From NCBI RefSeq assembly GCF_009789575.1, contig NZ_CP046908.1:4617001-4681000 (forward strand): a stretch of 64,000 nt of DNA, in the 5' to 3' direction. This stretch comes from Stappia indica. Lineage in GTDB: Bacteria; Pseudomonadota; Alphaproteobacteria; Rhizobiales; Stappiaceae. Position numbers and translations under genes: made by a program. Numbering within the stretch: the first letter of the stretch is position 1; every line of letters begins with the position of its first letter. The notes beneath the pieces are model-generated. The model saw nothing but the letters and a program-made list of their open reading frames with translations, did not search any database and was not told the DNA's origin. Below are positions 8,277-16,977 of this stretch, one piece after another.

Positions 8277-8894
8277 TCAGAGCCGGCGGCAGCTCGCCTG
8301 CGCCATCGCCGCCTCGATCCGCTCGCGCAGCAGGGGCTCGCCGTCGAAGGCGCGCAAAAGCGCGTAGCCGTGGGTGGCGTCGGTCTCGATGACGATGAGG
8401 TCCTCCAGGCCTTCCGGCGGGTTCTCGCGCAGGACGCTGAGCTGCTCGGTGGTGAGCACCAGCACTTCCAGCCGGCCGCCGGCACCGGAGGTGCGGTCGT
8501 TGAGGCTGTAGATCGCCCGCCCGCCCGCATCGAACAGGGCGAAGGACCAGAAGGGCGGCGGCAGCGCCGCCTCGATCTTCAGCGGGCCCTCGCCAAGGTC
8601 GAACCGGCAGGCGGCATGGAGCATCATCGGGTCGAGCATCGGCAGCGGCTCGGCACCGGCCTCCGCGTCCGGCAGGCGGTTGAACACCCCGTCCGGCCCG
8701 AAGGCGGCCACCCGCGCATAGGCGCTTTCCGGCACCTGGCCGGGCACGCCGAGCACGATGGCGATGTGGATGATGCCGCCGAGAAACAGCCCGGCCAGCA
8801 GCAGCAGGAGCATGCGCACGACGACCATGCCGTCGAGCGACTGGCGCAGCCGCGCGCGAAACGCGGGCGAAGCGGTGCGGGCGCGCGCGCTCAT
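8277..8894 (-). CDS. DUF1254 domain-containing membrane protein
   Basis: A 205-residue protein with one N-terminal membrane segment (about 26-48, VVVRMLLLLLAGLFLGGIIHIAIVL in part) and a predicted periplasmic domain. It resembles the short, membrane-anchored DUF1254 proteins of Hyphomicrobiales. It overlaps the upstream DUF1214 gene by 4 bp and follows a penicillin-binding protein gene that also overlaps by 4 bp, so three proteins are made from one coupled operon. DUF1254 and DUF1214 are usually two domains of a single protein; here they are split into partner membrane proteins. The function is unknown; an envelope role is inferred from the operon. Confidence 0.8.
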   Translation of the reverse strand: MSARARTASPAFRARLRQSLDGMVVVRMLLLLLAGLFLGGIIHIAIVLGVPGQVPESAYARVAAFGPDGVFNRLPDAEAGAEPLPMLDPMMLHAACRFDLGEGPLKIEAALPPPFWSFALFDAGGRAIYSLNDRTSGAGGRLEVLVLTTEQLSVLRENPPEGLEDLIVIETDATHGYALLRAFDGEPLLRERIEAAMAQASCRRL

Positions 8895-9550
8895 CGGCAC
8901 AGCCCCCGGCGGATCTCCGGCATCGGCACGTTGGCAACGCCCGTGCCGGTGGTCAGCGGCGTGTCGTAGAGGCGCAGCGCCAGCACCAGCCCGCGGGCCG
9001 TGTCGGAGGTCGGCAGCCAGTTGCCCGGCCGGGCGCGCGGCGCGGCGGTGATGACGAACTCGCCATTCGCGCGGCGCAGCAGGTGGCGGCTGTCGACGCC
9101 GCTGCGGGGCGAGCCGTCGGCGACCAGCCGCATCTCGCGGTCGAGCGCCACCAGCGTCCACAGCCGGGCGGGGGCCGCCTGGCCGGAAATCTCGTAGTCG
9201 CAGCGCGGCGACAGGGTGTTGCCGGCGCTGTCGGTCTCGGCCAGGAACATCAGCCCCTCGCCGCTGGCCAGCGGCACACGGCCCGAGCGGGCATGGGTGG
9301 CGGTGGAATAGGGGTCGGCCTCGCGGGTGCCCTGGCGCGGCCGCGCCTCCCACGCGCCGAGCCGCAGCGCGCCGAAGGCCGGCGCCCGCTCCACCGCCAG
9401 ATAGGCGCTGGAAAACCCGACGCCCATGGCGATGGCGATGACGATGGCGAGATCGAGCGCCAGGGCGCGCCGGCGCCGCCGCAGGATGGAGGGGACGCGG
9501 TCCGGCCGCAGGCCGTCGGTCTCGGGATCGTGAGAAAGGGCGAGTGTCAC
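8891..9550 (-). CDS. DUF1214 domain-containing membrane protein
   Basis: A 219-residue protein with a single membrane segment (about 31-51, LALDLAIVIAIAMGVGF) and a periplasmic DUF1214 domain ending in GNWLPTSDTARGLVLALRLY, the typical DUF1214 terminal motif. Translation starts at a GTG whose bases overlap the stop of the penicillin-binding protein gene (9547-9550). Its own stop overlaps the DUF1254 start. The arrangement implies equimolar coupled expression with the DUF1254 partner. The function is unknown. Confidence 0.82.
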   Translation of the reverse strand: MTLALSHDPETDGLRPDRVPSILRRRRRALALDLAIVIAIAMGVGFSSAYLAVERAPAFGALRLGAWEARPRQGTREADPYSTATHARSGRVPLASGEGLMFLAETDSAGNTLSPRCDYEISGQAAPARLWTLVALDREMRLVADGSPRSGVDSRHLLRRANGEFVITAAPRARPGNWLPTSDTARGLVLALRLYDTPLTTGTGVANVPMPEIRRGLCR

Positions 9551-11775
9551 CGGGCGACGGGCTCCGCCTGTCCTGAGGCCTGAAGCGCGGCCGGCGCTTC
9601 GGCCCGCTTGCCGATGGCATCCAGCCGCGCGCCGATCTCCTCCAGCACGGCGATGGATTGCACGCGCAGCAGGCGCGGCCGGTCGGAGCCGGCGCCCTCG
9701 GCCACCGGAACGGCGCCGTCCTCGCGGGGCGGGCGGTCGACGCCCGGCATCGGCCGCAGCTCGATGCCCTTGTGCGCGTAATCCATGATCGACTGCCAGG
9801 TCATCGCCGGCAGGCTGCCGCCGGTCATCCGGGCGGTGGAGGTGAAGTCGTCATTGCCGAACCACACGGCCGCCGCGTAGTTGCCGGTGTAGCCGACGAA
9901 CCAGGCATCGCGATAGGCCTGGGTGGTGCCGGTCTTGCCGGCGGCGGTGACGCCCTCCACCCGGGCGCGCCGGCCGGTGCCGTTTTCCACCACGTTGACC
10001 AGCGCGTCGTTCATCTCGGCGGCCTTCTCCTCCGGGAAGATGCGGTCCGGCGGGGGCCGGTCGTTCGCCTGCTCGTAGATGATGTCGCCGGCGGAATTGC
10101 GCACCTCCAGGATCGCCGTCGGCGTGACCTTCAATCCGCCGCTGGCGAAGCTGGCATAGGCGGCGGCCATGTCCAGTACGGTGACCTCGGCAACGCCGAG
10201 CGGCAGCGGCCGGGTGATCTTGAGCTCCGTGGTGATGCCCATCGCCTTGGCATAGTCGACGATCTTGTCGCGGCCGATCGCCTGGGCAAGGCGCACCGGC
10301 ACCGTGTTGATCGACTTGGTCAGCGCGGTCTTCAGCGTCACCGGGCCGGCATAGCCGCGCGAATAGTTGCGCGGGCTCCAGCCGCCGATGGAAATCGGTG
10401 CGTCCGGCACCACGGAGGCCGGCGAATAGCCGTTCATGAAGGCGGCGATATAGACGAAGGGCTTGAACGAGGAGCCGGGCTGGCGCACCGCATCGACCGC
10501 CCGGTTGAACTGGCTCTCGCCGTAGTCGCGCCCGCCGACCATGGCGCGCACGGCCCCGGTCTCCGGCACGACGACGGCCACCGCGCCCTCGCGCACCCGG
10601 TAGCGCTCGCCGTGCTGGCGCAGGCTCTCCAGAACGCTGCGCTCCGCCTGGCGCTGCAGGCCGGGATCGAGCGAGGTGCGCACCGTGACGATGCGGTCGT
10701 TGGCGAGCGCGGGATGGGTGCGCGCCAGCTGCTTCACCTCGTTGAACGCATAGTCGAGGAAGTGGTCCGGCGAGCGGTCCTTGCTGCGGTCGATGGCGAC
10801 GGCCGGATTGCGCCTGGCGCCGATCACCTGGCCCTCGGTCATGAACCCGGCCTGGACCATGTTGGTCAGTACGTCGTTGGCCCGCGCGCGCGCTGCCGGC
10901 AGGTTGATATGCGGGGCGTATTTCGTCGGCGCCTTGAACAGGCCCGCGAGCATGGCCGATTCCGAGAGGCTCAACTCGCGCACGTTCTTGCCGAAATAGA
11001 ACTCGGACGCGGCGGCGACGCCGAACGTGCCGCCGCCCATATAGGCGCGGTCGAGATAGAGCTTGAGGATCTCGCGCTTGGAGAGGTTCATCTCCAGCCA
11101 CAGCGCCAGGAAGGCCTCGTTGATCTTGCGCTCCAGCGTGCGCTCGTTCGACAGGAACAGGTTCTTGGCCAGCTGCTGGGTGATCGAGGAGCCGCCCTGC
11201 ACCACGGTGCGGGCGCGCACGTTCTCCAGCATGGCGCGGAACGTGCCCATCACGTCGATGCCGAAATGGTAGAAGAAGCGCCGGTCCTCGGTCGCCAGCG
11301 CCGCCTTGATCAGGTGGTCGGGGATCTCCTCCAGCGGCACCGTGTCGTTGAGCAGGATGCCGCGCTTGCCGATCTCGTTGCCGAACCGGTCGAGGAAGGT
11401 GACGGAGAAATCCTCCGTGGTGCGCCAGTCGGCGCGCCCGGTCTGCTGGAAGGCGTCCTGCGCCAGCGCCAGCATCAGGATCAGGCCGAGCAGGCCGAAG
11501 GTGACGCCGTCGGAGGCAAGCTCGGCGGCAACGCGCCCGGCGCCGCGGGCGCGGAACCGGCGCAGCCAGGCCGAATAGCCCTCAAGCCCCGTGCGCAGGG
11601 CGGAAAACGAACGCCACAGCGCGGTGTCGACCCACGCATCGACCGACAGCATGGCCGAGCGCGCGCGGGCGCCGAACGGGCGCCGCCCCGGCGGCTGCGT
11701 CCCGGCCGGATCTGCGGCGGGGGAGGCCGGCTGCGGGCTGTCCTGCGGGTCGGCATCGCCGGATCGCTGGTTCAC
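9547..11775 (-). CDS. Class A penicillin-binding protein (PBP1A family)
   Basis: A 742-residue bifunctional murein synthase. A long proline-rich cytoplasmic tail (1-85) precedes a membrane segment (about 90-108). The glycosyltransferase 51 domain (about 135-310) has the catalytic Glu163 in ATEDRRFF and the [13 protein letters not shown] motif. The transpeptidase domain (about 395-650) has S435-x-x-K438, S488-I-N490 and K614-T-G-T. All catalytic residues are present, so it should polymerise glycan strands and cross-link peptides in the periplasm. It is the first gene of the operon with DUF1214 and DUF1254 proteins. An assignment to mrcA/ponA would be reasonable but paralogues exist in this order, so no symbol is given. 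Confidence 0.93.
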   Translation of the reverse strand: MNQRSGDADPQDSPQPASPAADPAGTQPPGRRPFGARARSAMLSVDAWVDTALWRSFSALRTGLEGYSAWLRRFRARGAGRVAAELASDGVTFGLLGLILMLALAQDAFQQTGRADWRTTEDFSVTFLDRFGNEIGKRGILLNDTVPLEEIPDHLIKAALATEDRRFFYHFGIDVMGTFRAMLENVRARTVVQGGSSITQQLAKNLFLSNERTLERKINEAFLALWLEMNLSKREILKLYLDRAYMGGGTFGVAAASEFYFGKNVRELSLSESAMLAGLFKAPTKYAPHINLPAARARANDVLTNMVQAGFMTEGQVIGARRNPAVAIDRSKDRSPDHFLDYAFNEVKQLARTHPALANDRIVTVRTSLDPGLQRQAERSVLESLRQHGERYRVREGAVAVVVPETGAVRAMVGGRDYGESQFNRAVDAVRQPGSSFKPFVYIAAFMNGYSPASVVPDAPISIGGWSPRNYSRGYAGPVTLKTALTKSINTVPVRLAQAIGRDKIVDYAKAMGITTELKITRPLPLGVAEVTVLDMAAAYASFASGGLKVTPTAILEVRNSAGDIIYEQANDRPPPDRIFPEEKAAEMNDALVNVVENGTGRRARVEGVTAAGKTGTTQAYRDAWFVGYTGNYAAAVWFGNDDFTSTARMTGGSLPAMTWQSIMDYAHKGIELRPMPGVDRPPREDGAVPVAEGAGSDRPRLLRVQSIAVLEEIGARLDAIGKRAEAPAALQASGQAEPVAR

Positions 11776-11880
11776 CTTGGTCTTCCGTTCTGCTATGGCC
11801 GTGGGCGAACTCCCGTTGCGGGAGCGACCCGGCGCGTTTCGTTTTACCCCCGATCCGCCGGGCCTTTCAAGGATGTGCCG

Positions 11881-12417
11881 GTGGTGGATGGATCAACAAA
11901 TCGGGCGGACGTGACGGCGGGCGGCGCGAGCGAGCCGGGCGAGCCGTTCTGGAAGGGCCGGCGGCTCGACGAGCTGAACCCGGCCGAGTGGGAGTCCTTG
12001 TGCGACGGCTGCGGGCGCTGCTGCCTCAACAAGCTGGAGGACTGGGACAGCGGCGAGATCGTCTGGACCTCGCTCGCCTGCACTCTGCTCGACGGCGAGA
12101 GCTGCCGCTGCTCGGACTACGACAACCGCTTCGCCACCGTGCCCGACTGCCTGCAGCTCACCGCCGAGCTGGTGCCGACGCTCGCCTGGCTGCCGCCGAC
12201 CTGTGCCTACCGGCTGGTCGCCGAAGGGCGCGATCTCTACTGGTGGCACCCGCTGGTCTCCGGCGACCCGGAAACCGTGCACGCCGCCGGCATCTCGGTG
12301 CGCGGGCAGACCTTTCCCGAAGACGGCATCCCGCTGGAAGACTACGAGAACTTCCTCGCCGACTGGCCGGGCGAGAACCCGATGGACGAGACGGTGCGGG
12401 TGGGGTTTGTTAAGTGA
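11881..12417 (+). CDS. YcgN family cysteine-cluster protein (UPF0260)
   Basis: A 178-residue cytoplasmic protein of the YcgN/UPF0260 family. The N-terminal cysteine cluster is clear ([15 protein letters not shown], then [21 protein letters not shown] and PPTCAYR) and suggests metal or Fe-S binding. The family hallmark [23 protein letters not shown] follows, shown here only in part. The start is a GTG at 11881 preceded by AAGGA at a suitable distance; a second GTG at 11884 is equally possible, and there is no in-frame ATG nearby. The gene is divergent from the penicillin-binding protein gene. The biochemical role of the family is not established. Confidence 0.88.
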   Translation: MVDGSTNRADVTAGGASEPGEPFWKGRRLDELNPAEWESLCDGCGRCCLNKLEDWDSGEIVWTSLACTLLDGESCRCSDYDNRFATVPDCLQLTAELVPTLAWLPPTCAYRLVAEGRDLYWWHPLVSGDPETVHAAGISVRGQTFPEDGIPLEDYENFLADWPGENPMDETVRVGFVK

Positions 12418-12447
12418 GGGGGCGGTGTAAGGCCGCGTTCGGGAGCG

Positions 12448-12816
12448 ATGGCGAGAGCATATAGGATGTCCATCTTGCCCGATGCGGCCCGGCTGGCTGT
12501 CGTTCTTCACGCTCTTTCTGTCGTTCTGGTCTCCGTCTCGATGATCGGGGCGGCGTCGGCGACTTCGTATTTCATGATATTGCTTGCGGTTGTTGTAACC
12601 ACGTTTGTCTTGTCGCTCTCTTTCGGCTCCTTGGTGCTTTGCGCCGCGAATTTTTCCTTGATCGTGATCTGGTGCGCCCTGGTAATTACGTCTCTTGCGG
12701 GGCATCTTTCCGAAGGGTGGCTATTCTTGTCTCTGTTCGTGCTTCTGCCGGCGGGCCTTTCGACGCTCGGCTTGTTTGCGCTCGTGAGAGTGGCCGCAAA
12801 GAGGGGCGTCTCTTGA
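12448..12816 (+). CDS. Small hypothetical membrane protein
   Basis: A 122-residue very hydrophobic protein with three or four predicted membrane segments (about 14-36, 41-60, 63-85 and 91-113). I recognise no family. Its codon use is less GC-biased than its neighbours (many TTG, TCT and GTT codons), which may indicate a later acquisition. The start at 12448 has GGGAGCG upstream; an in-frame ATG at 12466 is an alternative. It lies 30 bp after the YcgN-family gene and just upstream of a repeat element. It could be a spurious reading frame, but hydrophobic pattern and start signals favour a real gene. Confidence 0.55.
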   Translation: MARAYRMSILPDAARLAVVLHALSVVLVSVSMIGAASATSYFMILLAVVVTTFVLSLSFGSLVLCAANFSLIVIWCALVITSLAGHLSEGWLFLSLFVLLPAGLSTLGLFALVRVAAKRGVS

Positions 12817-12842
12817 TCTGTGCGGGCGGGCACGCCTGAGCC

Positions 12843-13335
12843 GGTTCAGGCATGGTCGCATAGGTGCGGCCTGGCGATGGCGGCGGACCGGTAGGTTCGG
12901 CCGCCATTTGTGTTTCTGGCGGGTCCGCTACCGTTCACCCCCCTCTGTCGGCTTCGCCGACATCTCCCCCTCAAGGGGGGAGAGGGGAGCATGGGGAAAT
13001 GGCGACGCGTCGCCGCCGCCTCCCTCTCAGGCTGTCGTCCCGGACGAGGCCGCAGGCCGAAGATCCGGGAACCATTGGCACCCTCGGCAGGTATTTGTCG
13101 CTCCAACCTCTCCCTGGCGTCTTCCCGGGCAAGCGTGAGCGCGACCCGGGACCGGGGAGGCAGGGTGTTTGCCCCTTTTGTCTGAGCGCTGCCGCACCGC
13201 CCTCGGCTCTCCGATCCCGGCTCTTCGGCCGGGATGACGAGGGATGGGTTTGCGGTGTCCTCGCTGCCGCTCTGGCAGCCAATAGGCCCCGGCGCGCGCT
13301 TGCGCGCGGCCGGGGTGACGGCCGAGGGGAGGCAA
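12843..13335 (+). repeat. Long intergenic repeat, copy A
   Basis: This ~493-bp block is nearly identical to 15694-16210 in the same orientation; together they flank the 5'-nucleotidase gene. It starts at GGTTCAGGCATGGTCGCA and ends near GACGGCCGAGGGGAGGC. It is a chain of palindromes: an ATGGCGGC/GCCGCCAT hairpin (12877-12907) followed by TTGTGTTTC, GTCGGCTTCGCCGAC, CCCCCTCAAGGGGGG, GGCGACGCGTCGCC and a CCCCGGCGCGCGC/GCGCGCGGCCGGGG hairpin (13287-13314). No transposase or conserved ORF is present. It looks like a non-coding dispersed element made of smaller palindromic units. Confidence 0.85.
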
Positions 13336-13591
13336 GCGCCCTACGTCCCGCTCCGGTCGGGGCTGCCACTGGCTCCCGGCGCGCGCTTGCGCGCGGCCCG
13401 GACGACGGCCTGTGAGGCAAGGGAGGAACGGAGCGGGTGCAATGATCCGCGCCATCAGGCAACTTTCCGCAGCGTGAATTTAAAAGTGTTCACAAGGCCT
13501 TGGCTCCTGTGGGGAGACACGGAACCGTCACACGGCTGAGATGTGTCCCTGAAATGAGACGGGCTCACGCAAGTCCGCGAGAGGTCTCCCC
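13336..13591. other. Region upstream of the 5'-nucleotidase
   Basis: The first ~100 bp repeat the GCGCGCGCTTGCGCGCGG palindromic unit once more (about 13378-13400). From about 13450 the sequence becomes less GC-rich and probably carries the nucleotidase promoter. A short inverted repeat (GTGAA-N10-TTCAC, about 13476-13495) and a CCGTCACACGG palindrome (about 13526-13536) are seen there. No gene is evident. Confidence 0.45.
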
Positions 13592-15595
13592 ATGACATCC
13601 TTCACCCGTCGCTATTTCCTGTCTTCCGCCGCGAGCCTTGGCGCGCTGGCCGCCCTGTCGCCGGTGCTGGTGCGCCGCGCCGATGCCACGCCCGGAGCGG
13701 GCGAGCTGCAAATGGTCGCCGTCACGCCCAATCCCGCCGGCGCTGCCGAGCGCGTCTTCCTGCTCAAGGGCGATCCGCTCGCCGGTCCGGTGACCACCAT
13801 CGTGGCGCAGGACGGCGCTCCGGTGCCCGAGCGCCGGCTCGCCGACGGCGAGCGCCATGTGCTGCGGCTGATGCATTTCAACGATATGCACAACCACATG
13901 ACCGACATGCACGCGAAGCGCGGCGACACCCACCGCATGGCGCAGATGGTCAAGCGGGTGAGGGAGGCGCGGGCCAGCGCCGCCGCCAACGAAACCGTGC
14001 TGCTGCTGTCGGGGGGCGATGACCACACCGGCTCGATCTTCGACGAACTGCTGGGCTGGACCGAGGCGGACTACGTGGTTGACGCGGGTTACCGGGCGGC
14101 CTCGGCCGCCGGCGTCGACATCGCCGTGCTCGGCAATCACGAGTTCGACCGGGGGGCGGCCCAGCTCAGGCTCGGCATCGAGCGCGACGCCGCCTTCCCG
14201 GTGCTCTCGGCCAACGTGGCGGACTCGGCCCACCTCGCGCGCGACCGCGACTATGTGCCTGCCGCCATCATCGAGGCCAACCGCCTGCGCGTCGGCGTGA
14301 TCGGGCTCACCACCAATATCGACATCCGCACCGGCACCAAGGCCGATCCGGCCATGCGGGTGGCAAGCCCGGTCGAGGCGGCGACGAACCTCTACAGGGC
14401 GGTGGAGGCCGTGTCCGACGTGGTCGTGGTGCTCTCCCATTGCGGCTACGGCAAGGGCATGCACAAGTCCGGCAAGGCCGGCTCCCTGCGCGAGATCGGC
14501 GAGGGCGACTTCGCCATCGCCGAGGCGATCGGCCCGCTGGCCACCAAGCCGGTGGTGCTGGTCGGCGGCCACTCGCACACCGAGCTCAACACGGACGGCA
14601 TCGACCCCAACAACATGGTCTCCGGCGTGCTGCTCACCCAGGCCAAGGCGAACGGCGCCTTCCTCGGCGAGATCGCCATGTCGATCGCCGCCGGCGAGGG
14701 GCGCGACAAGTGGTTCTCCAACGTGTCGCTGCACCCGGTGAAAAAGCGCGACGACACGGTGGCGGAAGGGGCGGACGGTTACGCCGCGCTCGAGCACGAG
14801 GGCGACTATGACGCGGGGTTCGAGGCCGAGGTGATGGCGCCGATGATCGCGGCCCTCGACGACAAGCTCGCCGAGGTGATCGGCGCGGTTGCCGCCGATG
14901 CGCCGGTCTCGACCAAGGAGACCCAGGCGACCCGCTACACGGGCGAGACCGCACTGGCCAACTTCATGAACGACACGCTGGTGCGCCAGTCGGCGACCTT
15001 CCCCGGCGGGGCGGTCGATTTCGCCCTGTTCAACGCGACCGGGCTGGCGACGGGCATCGCCCCGGGCGAGCCGCTGAGCTTCCGCGCCTGGTTCGACGTC
15101 ATGCCCTATGCGGACCAGGTCGAGATTGCGACCATGACGGGGGCCGAGATCCGCGACATGCTGATCTCCAACGCCAAGCGCCTGCTGCGCCCGGACGAGG
15201 TGGCGGCGACGGATCTCTCCACCTTCGTTTCGCGCGGGCTGCTGCATTTCTCCTCCGGCATCCGCTACAAGGTGGAGCTGGGCGCAACGGCGGCCGACGC
15301 CCGCGCGGTCGACATCACGCTCGCCGGCAAGCCGGTGGAGGAGGTGCTCGACAAGTCCTTCCGCTTCGCCTTCAACACCTATGTGATGCTCGGTGCCTTC
15401 TCGGAGGCCTGGAACGGCAAGCCGATCGGCGGCGGCGTCGCCGGCGGGATCGCGACACCGGACCTGCGCAGGCTGCCCTTCGAGAACACCGGCCTTGTCT
15501 ACCGCAACGAGCTCATCGCCGCGGTCCGCGAGTTGGGCACGGTCACGCGGGCAAGCGGCGCCGATCTCGACGGCCGGCTGGTGGTCGTCGGCTGA
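13592..15595 (+). CDS. Bifunctional UDP-sugar hydrolase/5'-nucleotidase family phosphoesterase
   Basis: A 667-residue secreted metallophosphoesterase. The N-terminus MTSFTRRYFLSSAASLGA is a twin-arginine-type signal. The catalytic half holds the dinuclear-metal motifs FNDMHNH, LLSGGDD, GNHEFDRG and LVGGHSHTE; the C-terminal half (about 410-660) is the 5'-nucleotidase substrate domain with FNATG-like and ATMTGAEIRD segments. It should remove phosphate from nucleotides or related esters in the periplasm. The first conserved Asp motif reads NDMHNH rather than NDxHG, as in some subfamilies. It is monocistronic and flanked on both sides by the long direct repeats. Confidence 0.88.
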   Translation: MTSFTRRYFLSSAASLGALAALSPVLVRRADATPGAGELQMVAVTPNPAGAAERVFLLKGDPLAGPVTTIVAQDGAPVPERRLADGERHVLRLMHFNDMHNHMTDMHAKRGDTHRMAQMVKRVREARASAAANETVLLLSGGDDHTGSIFDELLGWTEADYVVDAGYRAASAAGVDIAVLGNHEFDRGAAQLRLGIERDAAFPVLSANVADSAHLARDRDYVPAAIIEANRLRVGVIGLTTNIDIRTGTKADPAMRVASPVEAATNLYRAVEAVSDVVVVLSHCGYGKGMHKSGKAGSLREIGEGDFAIAEAIGPLATKPVVLVGGHSHTELNTDGIDPNNMVSGVLLTQAKANGAFLGEIAMSIAAGEGRDKWFSNVSLHPVKKRDDTVAEGADGYAALEHEGDYDAGFEAEVMAPMIAALDDKLAEVIGAVAADAPVSTKETQATRYTGETALANFMNDTLVRQSATFPGGAVDFALFNATGLATGIAPGEPLSFRAWFDVMPYADQVEIATMTGAEIRDMLISNAKRLLRPDEVAATDLSTFVSRGLLHFSSGIRYKVELGATAADARAVDITLAGKPVEEVLDKSFRFAFNTYVMLGAFSEAWNGKPIGGGVAGGIATPDLRRLPFENTGLVYRNELIAAVRELGTVTRASGADLDGRLVVVG

Positions 15596-15624
15596 CGGCA
15601 CGGGCCTGACCGGACGCGCGAAAA

Positions 15625-15647
15625 CCCCGCCGGGATCTCCGGCGGGG
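15625..15647. terminator. Hairpin after the 5'-nucleotidase gene
   Basis: A perfect 9-bp stem (CCCCGCCGG/CCGGCGGGG) with a 5-base loop lies 30 bp after the stop. A run of four A precedes it and no T-run follows, so the U-tract is only present on the minus strand. It is probably the end of nucleotidase transcription but is atypical. Confidence 0.55.
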
Positions 15648-15667
15648 CACGTCTAGGAAAAAAATCC

Positions 15668-15696
15668 TTGACACCGTAGCGGTGGTCGGGTAGGGT
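15668..15696 (+). promoter_or_regulatory. Sigma70-type promoter at the edge of repeat copy B
   Basis: TTGACA (15668-15673) and TAGGGT (15691-15696) are separated by exactly 17 bp, a close match to the consensus. Transcription would start about 15703 and run into the hairpin at 15728-15757. No coding gene starts before 16285, so the product may be a short RNA or a leader for the GTA operon. Confidence 0.5.
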
Positions 15697-16210
15697 TCAG
15701 GCATGGTCGCACAGTTGCGGCCTGGCGATGGCGGCGGACCGGGAGGTTCGGCCGCCATTTGTGTTTCTGGCGGGGGGGTGTCGCTGCCTCTGCTTACCCC
15801 CCTCTGTGCTTACCCCCCTCTGTCGGCTTCGCCGACATCTCCCCCTCAAGGGGGGAGAGGGGAGCATGGGGAAATGGCGACGCGTCGCCGCCGCCTCCCT
15901 CTCAGGCTGTCGTCCCGGACGAGGCCGCAGGCCGAAGATCCGGGAACCATTGGCACCCTCGGCAGGTATTTGTCGCTCCAACCTCTCCCTGGCGTCTTCC
16001 CGGGCAAGCGCAAGCGCGACCCGGGACCGGGGAGGCAGGGTGTTTGCCCCTTTTGTCTGAGCGCTGCCGCGAGGCCCTCGGCTCTCCGATCCCGGCTCTT
16101 CGGCCTGGATGACGAGGGGATGGGTTTGCGGTGTCCTCGCTGCCGCTCTGGAAGCCAATAGGCCCCGGCGCGCGCTGCGCTTGGCCGGGGTGACGGCCGA
16201 GGGGAGGCGA
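15694..16210 (+). repeat. Long intergenic repeat, copy B
   Basis: This is the second copy of the ~0.5-kb element at 12843-13335, in direct orientation and differing by a handful of substitutions. It also carries a ~25-bp insertion in which the CTTACCCCCCTCTG unit is duplicated (about 15793-15822). The shared block from GTCGGCTTCGCCG to the GGCCGAGGGGAGG end is almost unchanged over about 390 bp. The DNA from 16211 to 16284 beyond it has no gene and ends in the strong ribosome binding site of the first GTA gene. Confidence 0.85.
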
Positions 16211-16284
16211 GGTCGTGCTTCCGTCTCGGGCCGTCTTCCGATCCTCGCTGAACATGATCCCTACATCAAAAAAGGGAGGAGCCG

Positions 16285-16977
16285 ATGGCCAGTTCAAAAC
16301 CTGCGAAGGGCGGTGCCGCGCGATCTCAGGAACATGCCGAAGCCAAGGACAAACCGGCAGAGGCTGAGACCCTGCCGGCCGATCCCGACGCAGTGGGTGC
16401 CAAACCCCAAAAGCCAACCCCGGCGGACGCGGCCGCTCCCGACCGCAAGGCGCCGGTGCATCTGGGTGTCGAGGCCTGGGCCGAGGCGCGGCAGCTCTAC
16501 GAGAGCGGCGCGCTGGATGCGGACGGGGTGGTGAAGCGGTTCTGCGTCGCGAAGAGCACGGTGCTGCGCCACATCCAGGCGGAAGGCTGGGTGCGCTCGG
16601 GCGATGTGCGCGGGCTGATCGCCGCCGGCGACACGCAGGGCCTTGCCTGCCTGGTGGGGCGGCTGGCGGAGGCGTTCGAGCGGCAGGTGGAGGCGATCGA
16701 GCTGGAAATCGGCCGCGCCCGCGCCCTGAAGCTGGACCGGGCGGAGGCCTCGCAACTGGCCGAGCGCAACGCCCGCACACTGGGCAGCCTTGCCCGGACG
16801 CTCGACGTTCTGATCGAGCTGCGCAGCGGCGTGAGGGAACTGGACCCGGCGGGGAGGGACGAGGATGCACTCAGGCACGAGCTTGCGCAGCGCCTTGACC
16901 GCCTGTGCGGCGAAGGGGCGGTTGCCGGACTTCCTGGCGCGGCTGACGGCGGCGGAGCTGCGCTTCCTGCGCCATGA
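16285..16977 (+). CDS. Candidate GTA small terminase (gp1-like)
   Basis: A 230-residue protein at the head of the GTA cluster with a very strong ribosome binding site (GGGAGGAG). The first 60 residues are Ala/Pro/Lys-rich and disordered. Residues about 62-108 form a helix-turn-helix-like region (LYESGALDADGVVKRFCVAKS followed by TVLRHIQAEGW), and about 125-195 is helical with many charged residues, suitable for oligomerisation. This layout fits a small terminase subunit, which selects DNA for packaging and activates TerL. Position immediately before TerL supports this, but sequence identity to known GTA gp1 is not evident to me. It overlaps TerL by 113 bp, which is unusually long. Confidence 0.65.
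   Translation: MASSKPAKGGAARSQEHAEAKDKPAEAETLPADPDAVGAKPQKPTPADAAAPDRKAPVHLGVEAWAEARQLYESGALDADGVVKRFCVAKSTVLRHIQAEGWVRSGDVRGLIAAGDTQGLACLVGRLAEAFERQVEAIELEIGRARALKLDRAEASQLAERNARTLGSLARTLDVLIELRSGVRELDPAGRDEDALRHELAQRLDRLCGEGAVAGLPGAADGGGAALPAP

Noticed and set aside
9658-11880. Long plus-strand open frame running into the YcgN gene
   Set aside because: This part is antisense to the penicillin-binding protein with all catalytic motifs; only the portion from 11881 resembles a protein family.
13476-13591. Pho-box-like or riboswitch-like element upstream of the 5'-nucleotidase
   Set aside because: CCGTCACACGG and nearby repeats do not match the Pho box pattern well, and no riboswitch fold could be recognised.
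12843-16210. Insertion sequence or composite transposon around the nucleotidase
   Set aside because: The repeats contain no transposase ORF, no clear terminal inverted repeats and no target-site duplication that I could see.
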